From: Polyangia bacterium
GTDB lineage: Bacteria > Myxococcota_A > Polyangia > Nannocystales > Nannocystaceae
NCBI GenBank assembly: GCA_030430565.1
Contig: JAUIKS010000010.1
Location: 62,001 to 126,000, forward strand
Reading direction: 5' to 3'
DNA: 64,000 nucleotides
Under the pieces are notes generated by a model. That model was not told the DNA's origin. It searched no databases and saw nothing but the letters and a program-made list of their open reading frames with translations. Positions within the stretch are counted from its first letter, which is position 1. Every line of letters starts with the position of its first letter. The position numbers and the translations under genes were made by a program. This document shows, one piece after another, positions 17,580 to 26,139 of the stretch.

Positions 17580-19321
17580 GCGAGGAGCAGGCAGAGCTGT
17601 CGACTTCGTCGGCCGAGGCGTCATCCAAGCCGGGGAGCGCGGGTGTTAATGCCCCCGGCCTGGCGACTCGAGTTCCGCGGATCGCCGTCCTGGCCCTGAC
17701 GAGCGCGTGGATCCTGACCCTGCTCGTCGTCTTCTGCATGCGCGTCGGCTTCCCGCTCGAGCTCGAGTGGATGGAGGGCGGCGTGCTGCACCAGGCGCTG
17801 CGCCTGCAGCAAGGGCTGGCGATCTACCCCGAGCCCTCCGCCGACTTCATCCCCTTCCTCTACACCCCGCTGTACCCCGCGCTGCTGGCCGCGCTCGGCC
17901 TCGTGTTCCCGCTCGACTACGCGCTCGGGCGCGTCGTCAGCGTGCTCGCCTTCGCGGCCGTCGGTCTCGGTCTCTGGCGCCTGGTCGGGCGCGCGGGCAA
18001 GCCCAGGTCGCACCGCGCCGCCGCCGTCGGCCTGTGGGCCGCCGGCTACGTGTTCAGCTTTCGCTGGTACGACATCGCCCGCGCCGACACCTTGCTGCTC
18101 GCGCTGCTCGTCTGGGGGCTCACGCTGCAGCTCGAGTCCGGCCGCGAACCTTCCTCGTCGAGCGACGCGACGCGCTCGGCCGCGCGCAAGGCCGTGCTCG
18201 CCGGCGTGCTCATGGGCCTCGCGTTCTGGACCAAGCAGACCGCGGCCGTGTTCGTGTTCGCCAGCGGCGTCGCCGCGCTCTTGTGGGCGCGCCGGCACCT
18301 GTGGCGCTACGTGCTCACGATCGCGATCGTCGTCCTGCCGCCGCTCTACATCGGCCAGTGGGTCACCGACACCTGGCTGTGGACCTACATCTACGAGCTG
18401 CACCAGACCCACGCCTTCAACGCCGAGCGCTTCTACAAAAAGACCTGGGGGATGTTCCTGCACGCCGCGCCCTGGCTCGCGCTGCTCGTCATCGCCCGCC
18501 TCGCCGACTGGGGCGCCCGCCTCGTCACGATCCTAGCCCTGGCACAAGGGACAGGTTCCGAAGGAGCCGGGGTCGGCGCGCGGCTCCGCTCGCTCGCCGC
18601 CGCGATCCAGGCCCGCCCCGACGCCGCGCACTGGGGCGCGCTCGCGGCCGTCGGCCTGCTGGTCTCGGCGCTCGGCTACTCGACGCAGTGGGCCGAGCCC
18701 AACGCGTTCATGCCCGGGGTCTGCTTCGGCGCCGCCTTCATCGCCGTCGCGCTCCCCCAGCGCGGGCGAGGCGAGCGCGCGGGCCTGTGGCTGGTCGCCG
18801 CGCAGCTGCTGTTCGCGCTCACGATCGAGCCGCGCTATCAGCCGATCCAGTCGAATGGCGTTCGAGCGGGTCTTTTTCAAGACAGCTATACGTGGCTGTG
18901 GCGCGAGCCGCAGCGAACCGTGCCCTCCGCCGCGCAGCGCGAGGCCGCGGCGGCCCTGCGCGCCGAGCTCCAAGGCGGTCAGGGCGAGGTCTTCGCGTTT
19001 CAGCGCCCTTGGTGGAGCGTGCTCTCGGGCGGCGCCGGGCACGTCGGCAGCATGGGCGTCAATGACATCCCGATCCGGGCCAAGCGCCGCGTGCAGGGCG
19101 AGCTCCGCAAGGACATCATGGGGGGTCGCTACCAGACCCTGTGGTTCGAAGGGCGCCCGCCCAACTGGATCGGCCGCACCGTGCTGCGCAACTACACCCT
19201 CGAGCGACGCCTGCAGGGCGACGCGCGCGTGCGCCCGCTGACCGGCTACATGTCCGAGGCCGGCATGGTCACGCCCTACCGCGGCGAGCAGCGCAAGTAC
19301 GTGCGCAAACCCGGCCGCTGA
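17576..19321 (+). CDS. GT-C membrane protein, second member of the pair
   Basis: The 581-residue multi-spanning protein has a first-loop motif ELEWMEGGVLHQALRLQ followed by DFIPFLYTPLYPALLAALG, a pattern known from uncharacterised bacterial GT-C proteins. About ten helices are followed by a C-terminal soluble tail of some 130 residues containing FQRPWWSVLSGG. It is coupled by ATGA to the preceding GT-C gene, so the two probably act on the same glycan. Reaction not known. Confidence 0.7.
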   Translation: MSEEQAELSTSSAEASSKPGSAGVNAPGLATRVPRIAVLALTSAWILTLLVVFCMRVGFPLELEWMEGGVLHQALRLQQGLAIYPEPSADFIPFLYTPLYPALLAALGLVFPLDYALGRVVSVLAFAAVGLGLWRLVGRAGKPRSHRAAAVGLWAAGYVFSFRWYDIARADTLLLALLVWGLTLQLESGREPSSSSDATRSAARKAVLAGVLMGLAFWTKQTAAVFVFASGVAALLWARRHLWRYVLTIAIVVLPPLYIGQWVTDTWLWTYIYELHQTHAFNAERFYKKTWGMFLHAAPWLALLVIARLADWGARLVTILALAQGTGSEGAGVGARLRSLAAAIQARPDAAHWGALAAVGLLVSALGYSTQWAEPNAFMPGVCFGAAFIAVALPQRGRGERAGLWLVAAQLLFALTIEPRYQPIQSNGVRAGLFQDSYTWLWREPQRTVPSAAQREAAAALRAELQGGQGEVFAFQRPWWSVLSGGAGHVGSMGVNDIPIRAKRRVQGELRKDIMGGRYQTLWFEGRPPNWIGRTVLRNYTLERRLQGDARVRPLTGYMSEAGMVTPYRGEQRKYVRKPGR

Positions 19322-19459
19322 GCCGCTTCACGGCGGCGCTCGTGTCAATCTCGGCGGCGTCGGCGTGCTCGAGCCCGAGCCCGAGCTCGAGTGGATGCTC
19401 GTCGTCGGATCCTCGATCGTGCAGCGTCATCCCGGCACCTGCGCGAAGGGTCATCATCA

Positions 19460-20545
19460 TCAGGGCTGGGGGACGCCGCAGACGCCGATGTTCTCGAGGC
19501 CAGGCGGCGCCGGCTCGGGGTCGTAGTACGACACGCACTCCGCGTTCGCGACGGACAGCCCGTCGCACGCGCCCGCGTCGGTGAGGTCACAGAAGGGCGC
19601 GCAGCAGCCGATGGAGCCCTGGCAGTCCTGGCTTGGAAAAAATTCCGGGTTCACGCACATCAGGCCGGGGTTACAGACGTTGGCGAACTCGCAGGGGGTG
19701 CCCTCGGGCGCCATGCCGCCGGAGGCGTCGAGCACACACACGAAGCCGTCGCTGTTGGGGTCACCGATGCACACCTCCGCGCCCTGGCAGTCCTGCACGA
19801 GCGGGTCACAGCTCGGCAGGCAGAGGTTGAGCGAGCCCTCGTTGGTGATCACGCAGGTCGTCCCCGGCGGCCCGCACATCGGGTTCTCGGGGGTGCCGGT
19901 GCACAGCTCGACGCAGGTCCCGACGCCCTCCTCGTCGAGGTTCCAGCACATCACGCCCTCGGCACAGTCGTCGACCCCGCTCGCGCCGCCCTCGGCGGTG
20001 CAGGCGTCGCCGTGCTGGCCGCTGCCCATGACGTCGACGCACTTGGTGGTGTCCCAGGCGCTGTCGCCGTCGCTGTCGTAGCCCGTGCACTTCTGTCCGT
20101 CGGGGCAGTCCTGCGCAAACACGTCGCACAGCGAGCAGCGGACCTGGCCGTCGAGCCCGGGGACCGCGTCGCAGTTGGGGATGTCCGTCTCGCAGATGAA
20201 CTCACAGCCCGTGGTCTCGTCGTCGCCCGTGGTCCCCGTCGTGTTCGTGTCGGTAGTCGTGTCGAGCCCGCCGGTGGTCTCCGCGGAGGTCGAGCCGCCG
20301 CTCGTGGTCGCCTGGGCGGTCGTGCCGGCTGCGGCGGCGCACACGTCCGCGACGCACTGGAGCTCGTCGTCGCAGTCGCCGTCGTCCAGGCACGGGCAGC
20401 CCTCAGCGCCGGCGGGGCAGCTCTCGGTCGTCGCGGTCGGGGTCCCGGCGGTCTCGCCGGTCTCGGGGCCGCAGGCGAGCGCGAGCGTGAGCGCGAGCAG
20501 CGAGGTGTGCCGTAGATGCAGCCGTAGGTGCAGCCGTAGGTGCAT
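19460..20545 (-). CDS. Cys-rich lipoprotein, member 1 of a paralogous pair
   Basis: The 361-residue product starts at ATG 20545 with GGAG eight bases before. The leader ends in the lipobox LALAC, then a Thr/Ser/Gly-rich linker (about residues 20-115) leads to a Cys-rich domain of some 230 residues. That domain is clearly related to the one in the gene at 34358-35323: both have CDVFAQDC, DTTKCV/DSTKCV, MGSGQHGD, CVELCTG, NLCL and MAPEG. Cysteines are spaced as in disulfide-bonded surface proteins of Nannocystaceae. Role unknown. Its N-terminal codons contain a 12 bp repeat (LHLRLHLRLH). Confidence 0.75.
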   Translation of the reverse strand: MHLRLHLRLHLRHTSLLALTLALACGPETGETAGTPTATTESCPAGAEGCPCLDDGDCDDELQCVADVCAAAAGTTAQATTSGGSTSAETTGGLDTTTDTNTTGTTGDDETTGCEFICETDIPNCDAVPGLDGQVRCSLCDVFAQDCPDGQKCTGYDSDGDSAWDTTKCVDVMGSGQHGDACTAEGGASGVDDCAEGVMCWNLDEEGVGTCVELCTGTPENPMCGPPGTTCVITNEGSLNLCLPSCDPLVQDCQGAEVCIGDPNSDGFVCVLDASGGMAPEGTPCEFANVCNPGLMCVNPEFFPSQDCQGSIGCCAPFCDLTDAGACDGLSVANAECVSYYDPEPAPPGLENIGVCGVPQP

Positions 20546-20719
20546 AGGACGTTCTCCAATCACTCCGCTCGACTGAGTCCGGCTCGCCACGCGCCGGATC
20601 CACGTATTGTTTCTATTTTTTCAAGGTGCTCGAGCGTTCGGAGCCGCTGGGCGGCGCGCGAATTTGCCCGCCCCCGGCCGCTTGGCGCGGGCGCCGGTCG
20701 TGCCATGCTGAGAGGCGTG

Positions 20720-21292
20720 ATGTTCCTGATCAGCGGCGCGCCGGGAGCCGGCAAGAGCTCGTGCCTCCGGCATCTGCGGCAGGCGCTGCCGAAGATCTCG
20801 TGGCATGACCACGATGAAGTCGGCGTCCCGCCCGACGCCGACACGCGCTGGCGGCAGCGGACCCTAGAGCACTGGGTCGCGCAGGCGCTCAAGCGACAGG
20901 AGCGCGGGCGCTCGATGGGGCTCGTGAGCACGGCGCCCTTCGCCGAGCTGCTCGCCACGCCCTCGTTCTCGCGCCTGCAGGGCGCCCGCGGGATGCTGCT
21001 CGATGTCTCGGATCACGAGCGCGTCCGTCGGCTGCGCGGTCGCGGCTCGCCCGAGCTCGCCTGCCAAGACACCCTGTGCTGGGCGGCGTGGCACCGCATG
21101 CACGCCATCGATCCGCAGTGGGAGCAGCGCGTGATCCGGGCGGACGGCTGGCCGTTCATGCGCTGGGAGCAGATCGAGGGTCTGCAGCGGAGCGACGCGC
21201 GCTGGGACGTCAGCTCGCTCGACACGACCGGGCAGCCGTTCCCGTGGGTCGCGGTCCAGCTCTCCGCGTGGGTCGGCGGCGCGTCGCTTTGA
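20720..21292 (+). CDS. small P-loop NTPase/kinase-like protein
   Basis: The 190-residue protein begins MFLISGAPGAGKSS, a Walker A loop right at the N-terminus as in adenylate-kinase-like or gluconate-kinase-like enzymes. HDHDEVGVPPDADTRWRQ could be the substrate lid entry, and MLLDVSDHERVRRLRGRG resembles the adenine-binding R-x-x-R region of such kinases. ATG 20720 is chosen for its AGAGG ribosome site; ATG 20705 is the alternative. The substrate is not recognisable. Confidence 0.7.
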   Translation: MFLISGAPGAGKSSCLRHLRQALPKISWHDHDEVGVPPDADTRWRQRTLEHWVAQALKRQERGRSMGLVSTAPFAELLATPSFSRLQGARGMLLDVSDHERVRRLRGRGSPELACQDTLCWAAWHRMHAIDPQWEQRVIRADGWPFMRWEQIEGLQRSDARWDVSSLDTTGQPFPWVAVQLSAWVGGASL

Positions 21293-21305
21293 TCCGCCAG
21301 CCGTC

Positions 21306-21815
21306 TCAGTCGTCGCTGACGATCGAGAGCCGTTGGCGCGCGCTCTCGCGCCAGGACAGCTCGAAGCCGATCTTCGACTTGTCGCGCTTGCGCGAGGCGC
21401 TGACCTCGACCGTGAGCTGGTCGGGGAGCGACGCGAAGCGGAGCTGGTCCTCGCCGCGCAGGAACGCGATCGTGCCCGCGCGCAGCCCGTCGACGATCGA
21501 GGAGAAGTAGGCGATCGCCTCGTCGCGGGACATCGCGGACTCAAACTCGATCTTGCCCGCGCCCGTCGAGTTGTTGGCGGCGTCGGCCGTCTCGCTCGCG
21601 GTCTCGTTCGCGGTGTTCTCAGCGGTGTTCTCAGCGGCTGCTTTCTCAGCCTCGCGCTCGGCCTTGGCGGCTCGCTTGGCGGCCTTCTCGGCGGCCTTGC
21701 GCTCGGCCTTGGCGGCTTTCTCAGCGGCTTTCTGCGCCGCTTTCTCGGCCTTGCGCGCGGCCTTCGCGTGCTCGCGCTCGGACTCGTTCGAAGAAGATGC
21801 TGCCTCTGAAGACAT
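21306..21815 (-). CDS. amphi-Trp domain protein with Ala/Lys-rich coiled-coil N-terminus (GAK locus)
   Basis: The 169-residue protein has an N-terminal segment of about 75 residues made of Ala, Lys and Glu (AARKAEKAAQKAAEKAAKAE), predicted as a long charged helix, and then an amphi-Trp domain: FESAMSRDEAIAYFSSIVDGL, then strands ending FELSWRE. The domain aligns with the protein at 24103. Amphi-Trp proteins are one of the named parts of the undescribed GAK system. It is the last gene of the minus-strand arm of the locus, 27 bases after the phosphatase. It may be a substrate or scaffold; this is inference. Confidence 0.8.
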   Translation of the reverse strand: MSSEAASSSNESEREHAKAARKAEKAAQKAAEKAAKAERKAAEKAAKRAAKAEREAEKAAAENTAENTANETASETADAANNSTGAGKIEFESAMSRDEAIAYFSSIVDGLRAGTIAFLRGEDQLRFASLPDQLTVEVSASRKRDKSKIGFELSWRESARQRLSIVSDD

Positions 21816-21842
21816 GTCGTGACTCGCTCTCGCGCTGGGGGT

Positions 21843-23243
21843 TTAGGGGATTATCGTGACGAGCCCGCCGGTCTCGCGGAGCTCGAGCCGCTTGGCGCGC
21901 GCGTGGTCCGTGCTCACGCCGGTGATGCTGCCGTCGCCGCGGAACACGAGCGCCGCCGCGCCGCGGCCCTCGAGGCCCTCGATGACCCGGGTGTTGGCGT
22001 CGACCGACGCGTCGCACTCGACGTTGAGCAGGCCGCGGCGCATCACCATGCGCTGTCCGCAGAGGATGTTGCGATGGCCGTGGACGATCGCGTAGAGGCC
22101 CGCGCCGTGCATGTCCGCGACGCCGCGCTCGGTCAGCGGGTAGTCGATCTCGCGGTACTTGGTGCGGAAGCAGTTGCCGATCGGGCCGTGGTAGAGCTCG
22201 AACAGGTCGCTGCGGCGCAGCGCGTCGAAGCGCTGGTTGAGGCCCTCGACGCCCTCGCGCCCGATGATCGCGGCGGCCTTGTCGTCGACGCCGGCGTGCA
22301 CGAGCAAGAACGAGCCCCAGCGCCGGGCGAGCCGCATGCGCTCGAAGAACCAGGTGAACTCGCCCTCGGGCCCGAGGAAGTGCTCACGGCAGGCGCTCAC
22401 GGCGAGGTAGAGGTCGCGCAGCGTCAAGCCGAGCTCGTGGACCTTGTCGCTGAGCTCGCGGATCTTCTCGCGGATCCGCACCAGCTCCTTCTTGAGCTTT
22501 ATCTCGTTGATCAGCCCGTGCGCGGCGCGCGGGAAGTCCGTGAACCACGACTCCGGCGGGAACATCAGCCGGCGCAGCTCGGCCTCGCTCGGCGCCGCGT
22601 CGCGGGCCGCCGCGCTCGGCGGGTGAGCCTCGAGGATCTCTTTGAACAGCGGCACGGACTTCTTGCCCATGCGCACGAACAGGTGGGCGAAGCGCGGCTC
22701 CTTGCGCCCCAGGTACTCGAGGCCGACGAGCGTGCGCAGGTCGTGGTTGCCGGCGAGGACCTCGACGTCGCCGCCCTGCTTGATCAGGTGGCCGAGCGCG
22801 CGCAGGAGGTTGAGGTTGTGCGGGCCCTTGTCGAAGCAGTCGCCCGCGATCACGAACAGCGCGCCGCGGCCCTCCTCGGTCAGGCGGAAGTCGAGCACCC
22901 CGGGGCCCGTGAGCTCGACGCCGCCCGAGGCCATCAGCGAGTCACGGAACGCGGTCGCGTCGGCGTGCACGTCGCAGAAGAAGTACATCGTCCGGCTGGG
23001 CATGACCCACGGCTTGTCGCGGGCGTACTCGCGCAGCTCGGCGGGCTGGATGTCGTAGTGGTCCTCGAAGTCGTCGACGAGGTGCGGCGGTCGGGCCGCA
23101 GGCCACGGCTCGGTCTGCTCTGGCAGCGCGGCGCTCGACCAGCGCGCGCCGTGGTAGCGCGACGACGTCATCCGCGCGCCCTCGCTGCGCTCGCGCGGGC
23201 GGGAGAGAGTGGTTTTTGGGGCAGCTTGAGACGCATGCGACAT
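21843..23243 (-). CDS. PPP-like metallophosphatase of the GAK locus
   Basis: The 466-residue protein has the metal-binding motifs of calcineurin-like phosphatases in order: CDVHAD (90-95), GDCFDKG (134-140), AGNHD (ending 168), then LLVHAGVDD and VHGHRN. An inserted helical segment (IKLKKELVRIREKIRELSDKV in part) lies between them. ATG 23243, four bases after the stop of the histidine phosphatase, is preferred over a start overlapping that gene. It likely removes phosphate from a protein or small molecule and would oppose one of the kinases encoded on the other arm. Confidence 0.82.
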   Translation of the reverse strand: MSHASQAAPKTTLSRPRERSEGARMTSSRYHGARWSSAALPEQTEPWPAARPPHLVDDFEDHYDIQPAELREYARDKPWVMPSRTMYFFCDVHADATAFRDSLMASGGVELTGPGVLDFRLTEEGRGALFVIAGDCFDKGPHNLNLLRALGHLIKQGGDVEVLAGNHDLRTLVGLEYLGRKEPRFAHLFVRMGKKSVPLFKEILEAHPPSAAARDAAPSEAELRRLMFPPESWFTDFPRAAHGLINEIKLKKELVRIREKIRELSDKVHELGLTLRDLYLAVSACREHFLGPEGEFTWFFERMRLARRWGSFLLVHAGVDDKAAAIIGREGVEGLNQRFDALRRSDLFELYHGPIGNCFRTKYREIDYPLTERGVADMHGAGLYAIVHGHRNILCGQRMVMRRGLLNVECDASVDANTRVIEGLEGRGAAALVFRGDGSITGVSTDHARAKRLELRETGGLVTIIP

Positions 23244-23247
23244 GGCG

Positions 23248-23967
23248 CTAGCTCCGAGATCGTATCTTCCACTCCCCGGCGATTCGGTCAAGCCGCCCGT
23301 TCGAGTCGCGCGCGAGCAGCAGCGGCGCGCAGTGGAACATCGAGAGCCCGCGGACCTGCTCTAGCTCGAGGATCCCGAGGTGGACCGCGGCGTGGCGGAA
23401 CGCGCCGCCGTGCCCGACAAACACCTTCATCGTGTCATCGCTCACTCGCCGCGCGAGCGTCGTCAGGCGCGCGTCGAGAAAGCCCGCGACGCGCTCGCCC
23501 GCCTCCCACAGCGTCTCGGCGCCGGTGAGCGGCAGCCGGTAGCGCGGGGTCGACTTCCACCCCGGCGCGGGCGCCTGGGCCCTCGGGTCACGCGCGAGCG
23601 CGGCCTCGATCTGCGGCACCGTGAGGTTGGCGGCGGCTCCCAGCGAGCGCTCGTTCAGCTCCTCGTGCTCGGTCACGCCGAAGCTTCGCCGGAGCGCGCG
23701 CGTGAGGCCCTCGGCGATCAGCACGCCCGTCTGCCACGCTCGCAGCATGCGTGAGGTGTGAATCGTCGGGTCGATCTGCAGGCGCCTGCTCGCGGCCAGC
23801 TTGATCAGCTCCTTCGCCGCCGCGCGCGCTTGCTGCTCGCCGTCCTTCGTGAGCGGGTGGGGCAGGTGTGCGCTCGGCGTCTCCGCAGGTTGCTCGTAGT
23901 CGCCGTGGCGCAGGATCGCCGCGAAGACGCGCGCGTCAGAGTTCGAAGCGAGGTGGGTTTCGTGCAC
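23248..23967 (-). CDS. histidine phosphatase family protein (SixA/PGM type)
   Basis: The 239-residue protein has the catalytic LRHGDYEQP (His21), the arginine region HTSRMLRAWQTG, the acid ERSLGA and the second histidine in FVGHGGAFRHA, as in branch 1 histidine phosphatases. SixA members dephosphorylate phosphohistidine on signalling proteins; others act on small molecules. It is first in the minus arm of the GAK locus, facing the amphi-Trp gene at 24103 across a shared promoter region of 135 bp. Confidence 0.85.
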   Translation of the reverse strand: MHETHLASNSDARVFAAILRHGDYEQPAETPSAHLPHPLTKDGEQQARAAAKELIKLAASRRLQIDPTIHTSRMLRAWQTGVLIAEGLTRALRRSFGVTEHEELNERSLGAAANLTVPQIEAALARDPRAQAPAPGWKSTPRYRLPLTGAETLWEAGERVAGFLDARLTTLARRVSDDTMKVFVGHGGAFRHAAVHLGILELEQVRGLSMFHCAPLLLARDSNGRLDRIAGEWKIRSRS

Positions 23968-24006
23968 GGTGAGCGGTTCCTCCGGTCATGACCCGAGGGC
24001 CCCGGA

Positions 24007-24034
24007 TTGCGATATCGTCACTTATCTGTAACAT
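24007..24034 (+). promoter_or_regulatory. candidate sigma-70 type promoter for the GAK plus arm
   Basis: TTGCGA (24007-24012) and TAACAT (24029-24034) are separated by 16 bases in the only AT-richer stretch of the divergent gap between 23967 and 24103. It would read toward the amphi-Trp gene. Assigned by eye from consensus only. Confidence 0.35.
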
Positions 24035-24102
24035 TGGTCGCCGCTCGAGGCGCGATCATGCGCGTGCACGAGGGCGCGATTGGGAAGGCGGGACGGACGT
24101 TT

Positions 24103-24375
24103 ATGGCGAGCATGCACGAGTTCAAGCACGAGTCGATCCAAGACCGCTCGTCGGTCGTGCGCTACCTCAAGGCGCTCATCGCCGGGATCGAGAGCGGCCA
24201 CCTCGAGCTCGACAGCGGCGACCAGTCCTTCGTCCTCGAGCCGCAGGGCCTCATGAAGCTCGAGATTCGCGCCAAGCGCAAGCAGGGCCGGGTCAAGACC
24301 ACGCTCAAGTTCTCGTGGCGCGAGGGCGAGGCCAACACCGAGGAGCATCACGACGCCCTCACCATCAGCTCGTGA
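24103..24375 (+). CDS. stand-alone amphi-Trp domain protein (GAK locus)
   Basis: The 90-residue protein is a single amphi-Trp domain: MHEFKHESIQDRSSVVRYLK, then GIESGHLELDSGDQSF, then strands ending in LKFSWREGE. The C-terminal SWRE is shared with the coiled-coil paralogue at 21306. ATG 24103 gives the usual family length; ATG 24058 would add fifteen residues. It is the first gene of the plus arm. The small domain has no evident catalytic residues, so a carrier, substrate or adaptor role is likely. Confidence 0.82.
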   Translation: MASMHEFKHESIQDRSSVVRYLKALIAGIESGHLELDSGDQSFVLEPQGLMKLEIRAKRKQGRVKTTLKFSWREGEANTEEHHDALTISS

Positions 24376-24423
24376 GCGGCTGGCTGCTCGGCGCGCGCGC
24401 GCGCGCATGATCTGACTTTCTCC

Positions 24424-26082
24424 ATGGACGAGGTTCAAGAAATTATCTCGGCGGTGCGTGAGAACTTCCGGTTCCTCACGCTCGAGGTTCGCAAGCAGCT
24501 CGAGGCTACGCGGGCCGTGATCGCCGACCCCCAGGAGTCCGCGCTCAAGGCGATCGTCGCGCGCGACGACTACGTCGACAACCTGCGCAGCGTGATCGAG
24601 AACAAGTGCTACCGCCTGCTCGGCGACGCCCGCGTCGAGCGGCGCAGCGTCGACCTGGTGCGGGCGATCAACACGAGCACCAACAACCTCGAGCGGATCG
24701 CCGACTACTGCGTCAACATCGTCGGTCAGCTCGGTCACCTCAGCGGGCCGCAGGCGTTCACGCGCTTCGAATACGCGCCCTTCCTCGACGAGCTCGTCGC
24801 GGCGCTGCTGCGCGTCGACGAGGCGCTGTTCAGCCGCGACCTCTCGGGCGCGCTGGCGATCTGCCGCGCCGAGTACCGCGTCGACGAGCTCTACGTCGAG
24901 GTGTTCCGCCGCATCATGGCCTCGCTGCGCGCCGGCGAGACCCCCGAGGATCTCGTCACCTCGCTGTTCATCTTCCGCTACCTCGAGCGCGCCGGCGACT
25001 GCCTGCTCAACGTCGGCGAGGCGATCATCCTCGCGGCGCTCGGCGAGAAGCTGAAGGTCTCGGAGTTCCAGGCGCTGCAGGAGACGCTCGCGGCCTCGGA
25101 GGTCGGCCTCGACATCGCCGACATCGACTACGAGGGCATCTGGGAGACGCGCTCGGGCAGCCGCATCGGCGCCGTGCACGGCAACGCGCGCGCGAGCGAC
25201 ACCCGCTGGGTGATCTTCAAAGAGGGTCGAACCGGCAAGGTGCTCGAGGAGAAAGAGGCGATCGAGCGCTGGCACGCGCTCGAGCCGGGGCTCACGCCGC
25301 GGATCTTCGGCTTCCACGACCACGGCGAGAAAGCCTCGCTGCTGCTCGAGTTTTTGCGCGGCGACACCTTTCAGTCCCTCGTGTTCGAGGGCAGCCCCGA
25401 GGAGCTGCGCGAGGCCTTCACCTTCTCGACCCAGAAGATCGCCGAGATCTGGACGCGGACCATGGAGCCCGAGCCCAGCGCGCCACGCTTCGTGCACCAG
25501 CTGCGAAAGCGGCTGCCCGACGTCCTCAAGGTGCACCCCGAGCTCGCGCGTCGACGCTCGCGCATCGGCGGCTTCACGATCCCCTCCTTCGAAGACCTGC
25601 TCGACCGCGCCGCGCCGCTCGACGAGCTGCTGCGCGCGCCGTTCTCGGTGATGATCCACGGCGACTTCAACACCGACAACATCATCGTCAACCAGCAGGA
25701 GGGGCGCGTGCACTTCATCGACCTGCACCGCTCCAAGCGCTTCGACTATATGCAGGACGTCTCGGTGTTCTTGGTCTCGAACTTCCGCATGCCGGTGTTC
25801 GAGAAGCGCGCGCGGGCGCAGCTCAACGAGGTCAATCTCGAGTTCCACAGGTTCGCCGCCGGCTTCGCCGCCCAGCACGACGACGCGAGCTTCTCGGCGC
25901 GGCTGGCCCTCGGCCTCGCGCGCTCGCTGATCACCTCGACGCGCTTCCAGCTCGACGGTCGGTTCGCGGGCGCGATGTTCATGCGCGCCGAGTACCTGCT
26001 GGAGCAGCTCATCGCCCATCACGAGCGGGGGGCGCCGTGGGCCGACTACCGCCTCCCCGAGGGCGTGTTCACCTACTGGTGA
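24424..26082 (+). CDS. PhoU-like domain fused to an APH-type phosphotransferase (GAK locus)
   Basis: The 552-residue protein combines two parts. Residues 1 to about 220 are two PhoU-like helical bundles (for example VRAINTSTNNLERIADYCVN and FIFRYLERAGDCLLNVGEA, with the ExxxD-type metal motifs). Residues about 230-552 are a protein-kinase-like phosphotransferase with the catalytic HGDFNTDN beginning at residue 412 and a following HFIDLH, as in aminoglycoside/choline kinases. PhoU domains act in phosphate control. The fusion implies a kinase controlled by phosphate-linked or helical-bundle interactions. Substrate unknown. Confidence 0.85.
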   Translation: MDEVQEIISAVRENFRFLTLEVRKQLEATRAVIADPQESALKAIVARDDYVDNLRSVIENKCYRLLGDARVERRSVDLVRAINTSTNNLERIADYCVNIVGQLGHLSGPQAFTRFEYAPFLDELVAALLRVDEALFSRDLSGALAICRAEYRVDELYVEVFRRIMASLRAGETPEDLVTSLFIFRYLERAGDCLLNVGEAIILAALGEKLKVSEFQALQETLAASEVGLDIADIDYEGIWETRSGSRIGAVHGNARASDTRWVIFKEGRTGKVLEEKEAIERWHALEPGLTPRIFGFHDHGEKASLLLEFLRGDTFQSLVFEGSPEELREAFTFSTQKIAEIWTRTMEPEPSAPRFVHQLRKRLPDVLKVHPELARRRSRIGGFTIPSFEDLLDRAAPLDELLRAPFSVMIHGDFNTDNIIVNQQEGRVHFIDLHRSKRFDYMQDVSVFLVSNFRMPVFEKRARAQLNEVNLEFHRFAAGFAAQHDDASFSARLALGLARSLITSTRFQLDGRFAGAMFMRAEYLLEQLIAHHERGAPWADYRLPEGVFTYW

Positions 26083-26139
26083 CGCGCGCGGGCGCGACAA
26101 ACAATCTAGCGAGCGAGCTAGGGAAGCAGGAGAGCAAGG

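Noticed and set aside
20508..20545. 12 bp repeat encoding LHLR at the start of the Cys-rich lipoprotein
   Set aside because: Three short units inside a signal peptide; noted with the gene but too small to treat as a separate element.
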